From contig JACDGE010000014.1 of assembly GCA_013815465.1 (NCBI GenBank), positions 1-40,262 of the forward strand: a stretch of 40,262 nt of DNA, given 5' to 3'. The DNA comes from Alphaproteobacteria bacterium (GTDB lineage: Bacteria; Pseudomonadota; Alphaproteobacteria; UBA9655). The notes under the pieces are model-generated. The model made no database searches. It was given only the letters and a program-made list of their open reading frames with translations, and had not been told where the DNA came from. The position numbers were made by a program, and so were the translations under genes. This document shows positions 8,912 through 16,093 of this stretch, in pieces (within the stretch, counting starts at the first letter, position 1; each line of letters starts with the position of its first letter).

Positions 8912-9418
8912 ATGACATACGACAATAAATACGAAATTATCCCCGATTTTCTTTCGAAAGAAGAATTTTTACGCGTTTACCCCACGCTTCATTATGGCGT
9001 CACTGAAGAGTGGTTTGTCGTCACAACACCCGATAGCCAGGTTTGTGCTCTTGCTCTTAATAGCTTCCCCGATCCTTCCCTAATTCTACGCCGCTTTAGA
9101 AAACATAAATTGGAAAAGAAAGAAATTCGTTTGGACAAAAAGCTTTCTTGCATCCTTGCCGGAACGCCCTTTCAACATCAAGTTTGGTCTGCTCTTCTGA
9201 AAATTCCGTTAGGAAGTCTTGTAACCTATCAGGATATTGCCAAGGATGTACAAAGACCCAAAGCCGTGCGGGCTGTAGGAAGCGCTGTGGGCGCTAATCC
9301 CATTTCTCCTTTGATTCCCTGTCATCGGGTTGTGGGTAGCAATGGTCGACTCGGGGGTTATTACTGGGGACTAGAGGCGAAGCGCGATCTTTTACGGGCG
9401 GAAGGGGCCGCCCTTTAA
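8912..9418 (+). CDS. ogt: Methylated-DNA--[protein]-cysteine S-methyltransferase
   Basis: A 168-residue DNA repair protein that takes the alkyl group from O6-methylguanine onto its own cysteine in a single-use reaction. The acceptor is Cys137 in IPCHRVV. The C-terminal domain is complete: the helix-turn-helix segment TPFQHQVWSALLKIPLGSLVTYQDIA (85-110), the arginine finger region KAVRAVGSAVGANP (117-130) and GGYYWGLEAKRDLL. The N-terminal domain is short and divergent, as in Ogt rather than Ada proteins. An AAAGG ribosome binding site lies 7-9 bases before the ATG. It stands alone between the deacylase and the convergent DUF2948 gene. Confidence 0.93.
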   Translation: MTYDNKYEIIPDFLSKEEFLRVYPTLHYGVTEEWFVVTTPDSQVCALALNSFPDPSLILRRFRKHKLEKKEIRLDKKLSCILAGTPFQHQVWSALLKIPLGSLVTYQDIAKDVQRPKAVRAVGSAVGANPISPLIPCHRVVGSNGRLGGYYWGLEAKRDLLRAEGAAL

Positions 9419-9570
9419 TGGTTTACGGAGTTATGGAAATTATTAAAGAATTGAATAGAAAATTCAAACCCAAGTCCATGTAAGATCGTTCCAATTGTTT
9501 TAAGTCTGGGATTACCGCGACTTGAGAGCGCTCGGTAAAGATTTTTCCTATTTACGTACGTTCAGTTGGC

Positions 9571-10011
9571 CTACTTCCCCCCATGACATGGTTTATTAGG
9601 CGTATGATAGGGCTCATCCACATCTTTAAGATGGCAAGAAATTTTATCAACGGTCAGTCTGATTTCCGCACCCCCTGAAAAAATGAGGTGAATACAGTTT
9701 TCATCGTGATCATGAATTGTCAAAAGATTGACCAATTCATGCTTGTTGTGAAGACCCAAATCTTTTTTCTTAATATCTGTTACGTAATGAATGATAAGAC
9801 CGGTGGGGACACGCTTATAAAACGAATCTCCCTCTAAAATTTCCGGGGCACACTCCCAGCAAAAGCGATTGGCGACAAGGTGGAAGTTTCCTGTCTCCTG
9901 TTCGTACTCCATTCCTGAAAGGGGGACGAGAGCATCTTGCAGACAGGCCGCAATAACCTGAAGGTCATTTTCGTCTTCCGCCATCATCCGTAAAGGAGTG
10001 TATGTTGTCAT
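9571..10011 (-). CDS. DUF2948 family protein
   Basis: A 146-residue protein of the alphaproteobacterial DUF2948 family, recognised by its start (LRMMAEDENDLQVIAACLQDA), VANRFCWE in the middle, and the ending SGGAEIRLTVDKISCHLKDVDEPYHTPNKPCH. The family has no established function. It commonly sits directly after murA, as here (96-base gap, same strand), so a link with cell-wall synthesis or simple operon conservation is possible. An AAAGGA ribosome binding site precedes the ATG. No transmembrane segment or signal peptide is present, so it is presumably cytoplasmic. Confidence 0.85.
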   Translation of the reverse strand: MTTYTPLRMMAEDENDLQVIAACLQDALVPLSGMEYEQETGNFHLVANRFCWECAPEILEGDSFYKRVPTGLIIHYVTDIKKKDLGLHNKHELVNLLTIHDHDENCIHLIFSGGAEIRLTVDKISCHLKDVDEPYHTPNKPCHGGK

Positions 10012-10107
10012 ATTTTAAAATCCTTTAATAGTATAGGTCCAATTCGTAACTCGTGACATCAAGTAAAATAACAGTCCGTCAACAAAATGGCGTCCTTCCT
10101 ATATATA

Positions 10108-11376
10108 TTATCGAACACGCTCAATGTCAGCCCCACAGGCTCTTAATTTTTCCTCAATCCGCTCATATCCCCGATCTAGGTGATAAACACGACTGATGGA
10201 GGTCTCTCCCGTAGCAACGAGACCGGCCAAAATCAAGGAAACGGAGGCCCTTAAGTCCGTTGCCATAACGGGAGCTCCTTTAAGGGTTTTCATGCCTCGC
10301 ACCAGGGCAGATGCGCCATGAACTGTGATGTTAGCTCCCATTCGACAGAGTTCGGGCACATGCATAAATCGATTCTCCCAAATCGTTTCTGTAATCATGG
10401 ACGCTCCTTCAGCCAAACTCATTAAGGCCATCCATTGGGCTTGCAGATCAGTTGCAAAGCCAGGGAAAGGCTCAGTCATTGCATCAACGCCTTGGAGACG
10501 ACCGAGAGGAGCTGTGACGATAAGGGAATCTTTAGTCTGCTCCAAACTAACGCCTGCTTGTTCTAGGAGAGAAGCAACCGTTGGAATATGACCAAGCTCT
10601 GCCCCTATAAGACGGAGTTTCCCCCCTGTCATCGCTGCTGCCATGGCAAAGGTCCCGGCTTCAATGCGATCTGGAATAACGTGATGGGTCGTGCCTCTCA
10701 AGGATTTAACACCCTCAATAATAAGGGTATCCGTTCCAATCCCGGAAATTTTTGCTCCCATCTCATTAAGACAATTGGCCAAATCAGCAATTTCTGGCTC
10801 TCGCGCCGCATTAATGAGGCGGGTTTGACCCTGGGCAAGGGTGGCCGCCATCAAAAGGTTTTCTGTGCCAGTGACGGAAACCACGGGGAACGAAAAGGAT
10901 GCCCCTGTTAGCCCATGAGGGGCGCTCGCATGCACATATCCATCCGCAAGGGTAATGACGGCCCCCAGAGCTTCGAGCCCCTTTAAATGAAGGTCTATGG
11001 GTCGAACGCCAATGGTGCAGCCACCAGGAAGGGAAACATGGGCTTCTCCTACGCGGGCAACGAGGGGTCCGAGAACAAGAACCGAGGCCCGCATTTTCCT
11101 CACAACTTCATAAGGTGCAGTTGTGCTGGAGATGTTCTGCGCATCAAGGCTCATGATCTGCTGATCTGTATTTCTTTCAAGTGTTATCCCAACGCCCAAT
11201 TGGGTGAGAAGTTCGGTCATACTTGTAATATCAGAAAGGTCAGGAATATTTTTGAGAATTAGAGGCTTATCGGAAAGCAAACAGGCTGCCATTAAAGGAA
11301 GGGCTGCATTTTTCGCACCGCTAATTTTAATTGTGCCCTCAAGGGGAGCCCCGCCGCGAATGAGAATTTTATCCAT
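10108..11376 (-). CDS. murA: UDP-N-acetylglucosamine 1-carboxyvinyltransferase (MurA)
   Basis: A 422-residue enzyme that transfers enolpyruvate from phosphoenolpyruvate to UDP-GlcNAc, the first committed step of peptidoglycan synthesis in the cytoplasm. It has the two-domain EPSP-synthase-like fold. Lys22-Asn23 in SGAKNAALP bind substrate. The active-site cysteine, equivalent to Cys115 of E. coli and the target of fosfomycin, is present as Cys120 in [11 protein letters not shown]. The conserved DRIEAGTF and [10 protein letters not shown] motifs are also present. It starts 7 bases after the dcd stop, so the two genes are very likely co-transcribed. Length is standard. Confidence 0.97.
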   Translation of the reverse strand: MDKILIRGGAPLEGTIKISGAKNAALPLMAACLLSDKPLILKNIPDLSDITSMTELLTQLGVGITLERNTDQQIMSLDAQNISSTTAPYEVVRKMRASVLVLGPLVARVGEAHVSLPGGCTIGVRPIDLHLKGLEALGAVITLADGYVHASAPHGLTGASFSFPVVSVTGTENLLMAATLAQGQTRLINAAREPEIADLANCLNEMGAKISGIGTDTLIIEGVKSLRGTTHHVIPDRIEAGTFAMAAAMTGGKLRLIGAELGHIPTVASLLEQAGVSLEQTKDSLIVTAPLGRLQGVDAMTEPFPGFATDLQAQWMALMSLAEGASMITETIWENRFMHVPELCRMGANITVHGASALVRGMKTLKGAPVMATDLRASVSLILAGLVATGETSISRVYHLDRGYERIEEKLRACGADIERVR

Positions 11377-11383
11377 TATAATA

Positions 11384-11965
11384 TTAAGCCTTTGCTGGTG
11401 TTAAAGAATCTTCAAAAAGCTTTGGAAGTGTGACGCCTTTTTGCCCCATATACTTTCCTTGCCGATCTCGATAAGAGACCTCGCATACCCCCTCCCCTTT
11501 CAAGAATAAGAATTGGCAGGCCCCTTCATTTGCATAAATTTTTGCGGGAAGGGGTGTGGTGTTAGAAAACTCAAGAGTGACATGGCCTTCCCATTCCGGC
11601 TCAAGAGGCGTCACATTCACAATAATTCCACACCGCGCATAGGTGGATTTGCCAAGACAAATCACCAACACATCACGGGGAACTCGAAAATATTCTACGG
11701 TCCTTGCCAAAACAAAGCTATTGGGTGGAATGATACAAACCTCCCCTTCTCGATCCACAAAGCTTGTTGGCGAAAAGTTTTTGGGATCCACAAGAGCATT
11801 ATCCACATTTGTAAAAATTTTGAATTCATTGGAAACGCGCGCATCATAACCGTACGATGAAAGGCCATAGGAAATAACACCTTGTTTTTCTTGATGTTCT
11901 ACAAACGGTTCAATCATCCCTTTGCGTGCGTGTTCACGAATCCATGTGTCCTGGAGAATGGGCAT
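11384..11965 (-). CDS. dcd: dCTP deaminase
   Basis: A 193-residue enzyme that deaminates dCTP to dUTP, feeding dUTPase and thymidylate synthesis. Motifs match the trimeric dCTP deaminase/dUTPase fold: SYGYDAR (37-43), [10 protein letters not shown] (with Ser107 and Arg111 of the substrate site) and GHVTLEFSN, where Glu132 corresponds to the catalytic Glu138 of E. coli. It lacks the extra features of bifunctional dCTP deaminase/dUTPases as far as I can judge. An AGGA ribosome binding site precedes the ATG. It is the first gene of the dcd-murA-DUF2948 run. Confidence 0.95.
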   Translation of the reverse strand: MPILQDTWIREHARKGMIEPFVEHQEKQGVISYGLSSYGYDARVSNEFKIFTNVDNALVDPKNFSPTSFVDREGEVCIIPPNSFVLARTVEYFRVPRDVLVICLGKSTYARCGIIVNVTPLEPEWEGHVTLEFSNTTPLPAKIYANEGACQFLFLKGEGVCEVSYRDRQGKYMGQKGVTLPKLFEDSLTPAKA

Positions 11966-12150
11966 ACTTATTTTCCTAAAGGAGTTATAAAAGTTCCCCC
12001 ATTTCTAAAACAAGATGACCTTTGTCACAAGGGCTTTTCTCAAAAGGGTTCTGGCAACGGAATGCAATCTCATCAATTAATAAAAATTAAAGGTTTCTTT
12101 GCCATATATATTAAAAGTATTTCTGTAGAAAAATCCCTGAGGAGGGGTAT

Positions 12151-12540
12151 ATGAAAACCGTTGTATCATTTTTATTTGTGAGCGTTGCGATGCTCTTTTG
12201 GGGTGAACGGAAAGCGCATAGCGATCTATGTGATAGCGACTGTAAATTCAAACTTGATAATTGCAAACTCTATGAATGTGGTGCGTTTGTGGGAGGGGTA
12301 CGGGACAGATGTGAAAAAAAGAAGTGTGGTGAATTTAGTGCCTACAGCTATAAAGAGTGTATAGATAAGTGTAGAGGGTATGATGATAATCAGCCTAACA
12401 CGGGGGGCTCCTCGGGTCCGAACCCTACCATAAAAGACGGCACTAGTAAGACGCCTAGCACTAAAAATTCCTCAAATGCGCATTCAAACACAGACGATTC
12501 GTCGGATGAGTATCCAGACATCTACTATTCTGATGAGTAA
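12151..12540 (+). CDS. Small cysteine-rich secreted protein
   Basis: A 129-residue protein with a strong ribosome binding site (GAGGAGGGG just before the ATG) and a signal peptide of about 24 residues. The mature N-terminal half holds eight cysteines, including a CX3C-X6-CX4C unit (CDSDCKFKLDNCKLYEC) and later EKKKC and CIDKC. This spacing fits a disulfide-pinned helical hairpin. The second half is low-complexity Ser/Asn/Asp/Gly/Thr with an acidic, tyrosine-rich tail. No known domain is recognised. It is an isolated plus-strand gene between two minus-strand runs. The cysteine spacing resembles the larger secreted protein at 34537, suggesting a shared module. An exported host-interaction protein is plausible but unproven. 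Confidence 0.6.
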   Translation: MKTVVSFLFVSVAMLFWGERKAHSDLCDSDCKFKLDNCKLYECGAFVGGVRDRCEKKKCGEFSAYSYKECIDKCRGYDDNQPNTGGSSGPNPTIKDGTSKTPSTKNSSNAHSNTDDSSDEYPDIYYSDE

Positions 12541-12548
12541 CTTAGCCT

Positions 12549-13445
12549 CTATCCCTTGTTCTTTTCCATGGCTTTGAGCAGAGAGGAAAGATTAAATCGC
12601 ATCATCTTTAAATAGGTATCTGCTGTCGTACCTGGGGCGGACAGAGCATCTGAATACAGGACCCCTCCGATATGGGTATGGGTTTCGCTTGCAATTTGTT
12701 CCATCAGCCGGGGATTTGAAATATTTTCAATAAAAATGGCTTGGATGCCTTCCGTTCGAATCTGATGGATGAGAGCGGCCACCCCCTTTGCAGAGGGCTC
12801 GGAGTCCGTACTAATGCCTAAAGGTGCATAGAAGACAATATGAAAATCGCGCCCTAAATAGCCAAAGGCTTTATGACCTGTAATGACTTTGCGCTTTTCC
12901 AAGGGAAGATGGGCTAAATGCTGGCGTGTCTCGTTTTCAAGAGCTCTCAAAGATTGTTTATATACTTCCCCTCGTGCCTTAAAAAAGGGGGCATCTTGGG
13001 GTAAAAGCGCACAGAGACCGTTGACGATATTATCAGTATAAATTTGGGCGTTTTTAAGACTATGCCATGCATGGGGGTCGGGATCTCCTTCCCCATGGCA
13101 GGAACACGTTAAGGGGTTATGGCAGGAACATGTTAAGGGGTCAATACCTGTTGTTGCTACAAGAATTTTACCCTGAAAGCCTGAGGCTTCGATCAAACGG
13201 CCCAACCAGCCTTCAAAGCCCAGACCATTCACAACCACAAGATCGGCGCGCCCCAATTCTTTTGCATGTTGAGGACGAGGCTCAAATACATGGGAGTCTT
13301 GATCCGGTCCTACAAGTGTTTTAACGTCGATCTTGTCCTGTCCAATTTCATGAACCATATCCCCTAAAATGCTAAAAGTTGCAACAACAAGGGGTTTGGC
13401 AAAAGAGGGCGTTGTGAAGAATAAGAGGAAAAGTATCGTTTTCAT
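12549..13445 (-). CDS. znuA: Zinc/manganese ABC transporter substrate-binding protein (ZnuA-like)
   Basis: A 298-residue periplasmic binding protein of the cluster 9 (TroA/ZnuA) family with a signal peptide (1-16, ending SFA). Metal ligands fit the family: His52 in DSHVFEP, His125 in DPHAW, His191 in ITGHKAFGY and Asp266 in YSDALS. Where ZnuA proteins carry a histidine-rich loop there is instead a tandem CSCH unit (residues 106-117), coded by a 24-base direct duplication at 13095-13142. It delivers metal to ZnuB/ZnuC. Its ATG overlaps the znuB stop as ATGA. Zinc is favoured over manganese because of the Cys/His loop, but specificity is inferred. Confidence 0.88.
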   Translation of the reverse strand: MKTILFLLFFTTPSFAKPLVVATFSILGDMVHEIGQDKIDVKTLVGPDQDSHVFEPRPQHAKELGRADLVVVNGLGFEGWLGRLIEASGFQGKILVATTGIDPLTCSCHNPLTCSCHGEGDPDPHAWHSLKNAQIYTDNIVNGLCALLPQDAPFFKARGEVYKQSLRALENETRQHLAHLPLEKRKVITGHKAFGYLGRDFHIVFYAPLGISTDSEPSAKGVAALIHQIRTEGIQAIFIENISNPRLMEQIASETHTHIGGVLYSDALSAPGTTADTYLKMMRFNLSSLLKAMEKNKG

Positions 13446-14296
13446 TGGGCCATTCCTTGTTGTCGTTTAAGCGCGCCGAAAGGCGCAAATATGAGTGAAA
13501 CACCATAGATAAGCCCTGCAATTAAGATAATCGATGGGCCGGATGGCCATTCAAGATGATAGGAAAGCAAAAGTCCAAAGTAACCAGAAATCACAGCAAA
13601 GAAGCTTGAAAGAAGAAAAAGAGACCACACATGACGAGCCCAAAGACGAGAAGAAACCGCGGGAAGCATCATCATGCCCAAAGCCATCAAGGTGCCTAAA
13701 GCTTGGAAAGCGGCGACAAGATTAAGGGCGACAAGAATAAGGAAGAGGAAATGATAGAGGCTACTCCAGCCTCCCACGACACGTAAAAACCCAGGGTCAA
13801 AGCATTCAATGACAAGAGGTCTATAAATAATTCCCAAACTTAAAAGGGTAAAAGACGTAATGGACGCCACCATAATAAGCGACACGCTATCAACAGCAAG
13901 AACTGTGCCAAACAAAACGTGCATAAGATCAATTTGCGTCCCATGAGTTGAAACGATCAAAACGCCAAGAGCTAAGGAAATTAAGTAAAATCCCGCAAAA
14001 CTCGCGTCTTCATTCAGGATGGTAAAACGAGAAATGGCCCCTGCCAAAATGGCGACCAGGAATCCAACCAAAAACCCTCCTAGCCCCATCGCGGGTAAAG
14101 AAAAGCCACCAAAAAGAAAACCAAGAGCTACCCCCGGCAAGATGGAGTGTGCCAAAGCATCCCCCATCAAACTCATACGTCTTAAGACAAGGAGAACCCC
14201 CACGGGACCACATCCCAAGGCTAAAGCCATGCAAGCCATAAGGGCACGTCTTAAAAAAATATAATCCGTAAAAGGGCTGATAAAAAAATCAATCAC
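13442..14296 (-). CDS. znuB: Zinc/manganese ABC transporter permease (ZnuB-like)
   Basis: A 284-residue inner-membrane permease of the ABC-3 family with about eight or nine hydrophobic helices. Family motifs include RRMSLMGDALAHSILPGVALGF near the N-terminus and MALGMMMLPAVSSRLWA in the C-terminal half. I place the start at a GTG at 14296, whose GTGA overlaps the znuC stop. This removes 30 upstream residues that only translate the end of znuC in another frame. The downstream stop overlaps the znuA start, so the three genes are translationally coupled. Confidence 0.9.
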   Translation of the reverse strand: MIDFFISPFTDYIFLRRALMACMALALGCGPVGVLLVLRRMSLMGDALAHSILPGVALGFLFGGFSLPAMGLGGFLVGFLVAILAGAISRFTILNEDASFAGFYLISLALGVLIVSTHGTQIDLMHVLFGTVLAVDSVSLIMVASITSFTLLSLGIIYRPLVIECFDPGFLRVVGGWSSLYHFLFLILVALNLVAAFQALGTLMALGMMMLPAVSSRLWARHVWSLFLLSSFFAVISGYFGLLLSYHLEWPSGPSIILIAGLIYGVSLIFAPFGALKRQQGMAQ

Positions 14297-15093
14297 GACA
14301 CACCCGCCATAGATTCCCAAGAACGGGATGCGGCAAGGGATGCCTGCATATTTTCTTTTGTTAAGATATCTTCCGTCGGGCCCCATTTGTAAAAATGACG
14401 GGCGAGAAGAAGGGTCTGCGGGAAATAGTCCTGAACTAAATCCAAATCATGAAGGACAGCGATCACCAGACGACCTTCACGCACCCACAACTCCAAAAGC
14501 CGCATGAGGTCGTTAATTGTCTGGGCATCAACACCCGTAAATGGCTCATCCAAGAAAATGACGGGAGCATCTTGCAAGATCAATCGTGCAAAAAGAACGC
14601 GCTGGAATTGCCCACCGGACAGGGCTTGAAGAGGCGTCCTCCAGAAAGAAGAAAGTCCAACTTGGTCAAGAGCGGCTTGCATTTTTTCCCGTTGAATATC
14701 GGAATATCTTTGAAAAACCCCCACCTCGCGGAAGAGGCCCATGGCAATTGTATCGCCAACCGTTAGCGGAAACCGTCGATCGAGTTGGTTTTGCTGAGCA
14801 AGGTAGGCCACATCACAGGGACAAAAACCATGAAAGGTAATACTTCCATCCTTTAGTTTCTGAATGCCTAAAAGTGTTTTTAAAAGGGTACTTTTCCCCG
14901 CTCCATTGGGTCCCGCAATGCCCCAAAGAGAAGGGGCATCAAAATGGCAGGAAAGTCCAGAAATAACTGGGTTTTGAGGATAGGAAACTGAAAGATTTTG
15001 TAGTTGAATAGAAATGGGTCCATTAGGTTCACACCGAATTGTCGTATGACTTTTCGTGAGATGATTCCAAAACGTATGCAGACCATTTGTCAT
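14293..15093 (-). CDS. znuC: Zinc/manganese ABC transporter ATP-binding protein (ZnuC-like)
   Basis: A 266-residue ABC ATPase if started at the ATG at 15093; an in-frame ATG at 15126 would add 11 residues. It has Walker A GPNGAGKST, the Q-loop LAQQNQ, signature LSGGQFQR, Walker B VIFLDEP and the switch histidine in VLHDLD. It powers metal import through ZnuB with substrate from ZnuA. About 45 residues precede Walker A, including a short N-terminal extension before the first strand. It is the first recognised gene of the znuCBA operon, transcribed away from the dcw cluster. I see no convincing Zur operator upstream. Confidence 0.9.
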   Translation of the reverse strand: MTNGLHTFWNHLTKSHTTIRCEPNGPISIQLQNLSVSYPQNPVISGLSCHFDAPSLWGIAGPNGAGKSTLLKTLLGIQKLKDGSITFHGFCPCDVAYLAQQNQLDRRFPLTVGDTIAMGLFREVGVFQRYSDIQREKMQAALDQVGLSSFWRTPLQALSGGQFQRVLFARLILQDAPVIFLDEPFTGVDAQTINDLMRLLELWVREGRLVIAVLHDLDLVQDYFPQTLLLARHFYKWGPTEDILTKENMQASLAASRSWESMAGVS

Positions 15094-15098
15094 AGAAT

Positions 15099-15203
15099 TT
15101 AAAGTGCCCAAAATACCCCTGCCCATAGAGCAAGCAGGACGGTGAAAATCATGATCAATCTGTAAAAAACGCCTTGGAGAAGTGGATTTTTATAGCCGTG
15201 CAT
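15099..15203 (-). CDS. Candidate small membrane peptide upstream of znuC
   Basis: A 34-codon ORF ending 5 bases before the preferred znuC start, on the same strand. The peptide starts MHGYKNPLLQG and continues with one hydrophobic stretch of about 20 residues (YRLIMIFTVLLALWAGVFWA), a good single transmembrane helix. The ribosome binding site is weak. The composition is far from random for a non-coding leader, and the position suggests it is the first gene of the znuCBA transcript or a leader peptide. No family is recognised. Chance is a real alternative. Confidence 0.4.
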   Translation of the reverse strand: MHGYKNPLLQGVFYRLIMIFTVLLALWAGVFWAL

Positions 15204-15375
15204 TTGCCTACTATCTTGGAATTAAGAGCTATTCCTAAAAATTGAATTTCTACAATATGTCACTAGAAGAGTTTTATAGTCAATAAAAAACCATGGTAAA
15301 CGCATCTAAATGTGAGGGAACTTCTGAGACCACGCCTTACAGGTTTTTTAGGAGTAGTGATTACCCCCCTCAACG

Positions 15376-15391
15376 TTATCCCCGTGGATAA
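15376..15391. promoter_or_regulatory. DnaA-box-like near-palindrome
   Basis: TTATCCCCGTGGATAA. Its minus-strand reading starts TTATCCACG, one base from the DnaA consensus TTATCCACA; the plus-strand half TTATCCCCG is two bases off. With the perfect box at 15509-15517 it gives at least two candidate DnaA sites in one intergenic region. Confidence 0.4.
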
Positions 15392-15508
15392 ATTTAAATG
15401 AAAAATTTTTTCAACCTCTTCACATTTTCCGATCCCGAAAAAATGATGCAGAAACAGCAAATTATGACATCCCAAAACCCAAAATCCATTTTTCCCCCCT
15501 CCCTCCCC

Positions 15509-15517
15509 TGTGGATAA
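15509..15517 (-). promoter_or_regulatory. DnaA box (perfect consensus)
   Basis: TGTGGATAA on the plus strand is TTATCCACA on the minus strand, the exact DnaA consensus. It lies just upstream of the MraZ repeats. A 9-mer can occur by chance, so the weight comes from the second, near-consensus site 120 bases away. Confidence 0.4.
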
Positions 15518-15534
15518 CCTTGTTATTAGTTTTC

Positions 15535-15569
15535 ATCCCGGATTATCCCATTGAATCCCGCTACCTCCC
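15535..15569 (+). promoter_or_regulatory. Predicted MraZ operator (four 10-bp direct repeats)
   Basis: ATCCC occurs at 15535, 15545 and 15555 and CTCCC at 15565, an exact 10-base period. On the minus strand this reads GGGAG-N5-GGGAT-N5-GGGAT-N5-GGGAT. MraZ of E. coli binds short G-rich repeats (TGGGN) separated by 5-base spacers upstream of its own gene. The same period and G-run here, 66 bases before the mraZ start, strongly suggest autoregulation of the dcw cluster by MraZ. A further TTCCC at 15596 is out of register. Confidence 0.7.
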
Positions 15570-15634
15570 GTGATATACCATCGTAAGGCGCCCGATTCCC
15601 GGGAGGGGGATCCAGATGTTTTTAGCGAGTAGAA

Positions 15635-16093
15635 ATGAACTTATTCCTGTCCACCTTTATTAATAAGCTCGATAAAAAAGGCCGCGTCTGCGTGCCTGCC
15701 TCTTTTCGTCTCGCGCTTAGTCAGCAGACTTTTCAGGGAATTGTCGCCTTTCGTTCTTTCAAACTCCCTACCATCGAAGGGATGGGGATTGATCGTATGC
15801 AGCGGTTGAGCGAGAGCGTGGACCAATTGGATCTTTTTTCCGATGCTCAAGACGATTTGACAGCCAGCATTTTTTCTGACTCCCAAATGCTTGCCTTTGA
15901 TGGAGATGGGCGCGTTGTGCTCAATCAAATTTTGATTGATCATGCTAATATCCAAGATGGGGTTGCCTTTGTCGGTCGAGGCGCCACCTTCCAAATTTGG
16001 AACCCTAATGCTTTTGAAACGCATCAACAAGAAGCTCGACTAAGAATTCAAAATAACCGCGAAACCTTAAAGTTAAAGGTGGATCATGCATAA
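15635..16093 (+). CDS. mraZ: Transcriptional regulator MraZ
   Basis: A 152-residue protein with two AbrB-like MraZ domains. The N-terminus FLSTFINKLDKKGRVCVPASFR is the family hallmark, with a second repeat around FDGDGRVVLNQILIDHANI. It forms a ring that binds repeats upstream of its own gene and represses the dcw operon in E. coli. I keep the ATG at 15635 because it gives the conserved start, although its ribosome binding site is weak. A stronger GGGAGGGGG site precedes an out-of-frame ATG at 15616 that opens a 15-codon ORF overlapping the mraZ start. The stop overlaps rsmH by 8 bases. Confidence 0.95.
   Translation: MNLFLSTFINKLDKKGRVCVPASFRLALSQQTFQGIVAFRSFKLPTIEGMGIDRMQRLSESVDQLDLFSDAQDDLTASIFSDSQMLAFDGDGRVVLNQILIDHANIQDGVAFVGRGATFQIWNPNAFETHQQEARLRIQNNRETLKLKVDHA

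Larger units (their letters stand above)
15204..15634. promoter_or_regulatory. Divergent control region between znuCBA and the dcw cluster
   Basis: About 430 bases without a credible protein gene; the minus-strand ORF here looks like chance. It must hold the promoters of the znu operon (leftward) and of mraZ (rightward). It contains a 16-base near-palindrome TTATCCCCGTGGATAA (15376-15391), a perfect DnaA-box-like TGTGGATAA (15509-15517), an AT-rich patch (about 15390-15412) and the MraZ-type repeats described separately. A weak promoter candidate is TTGTTA at 15520 with ATTATC at 15542 (16-base spacing). Confidence 0.5.

Noticed and set aside
14297-14386. 30-residue N-terminal extension of ZnuB
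   Set aside because: It lies wholly within znuC in another frame and is not hydrophobic in a family-like way; the GTGA overlap at 14296 is the standard coupling.
15263-15475. 70-codon minus-strand ORF between znuC and mraZ
   Set aside because: Its composition is not protein-like and it has no credible ribosome binding site. It crosses the DnaA-like sites and overlaps the control region.
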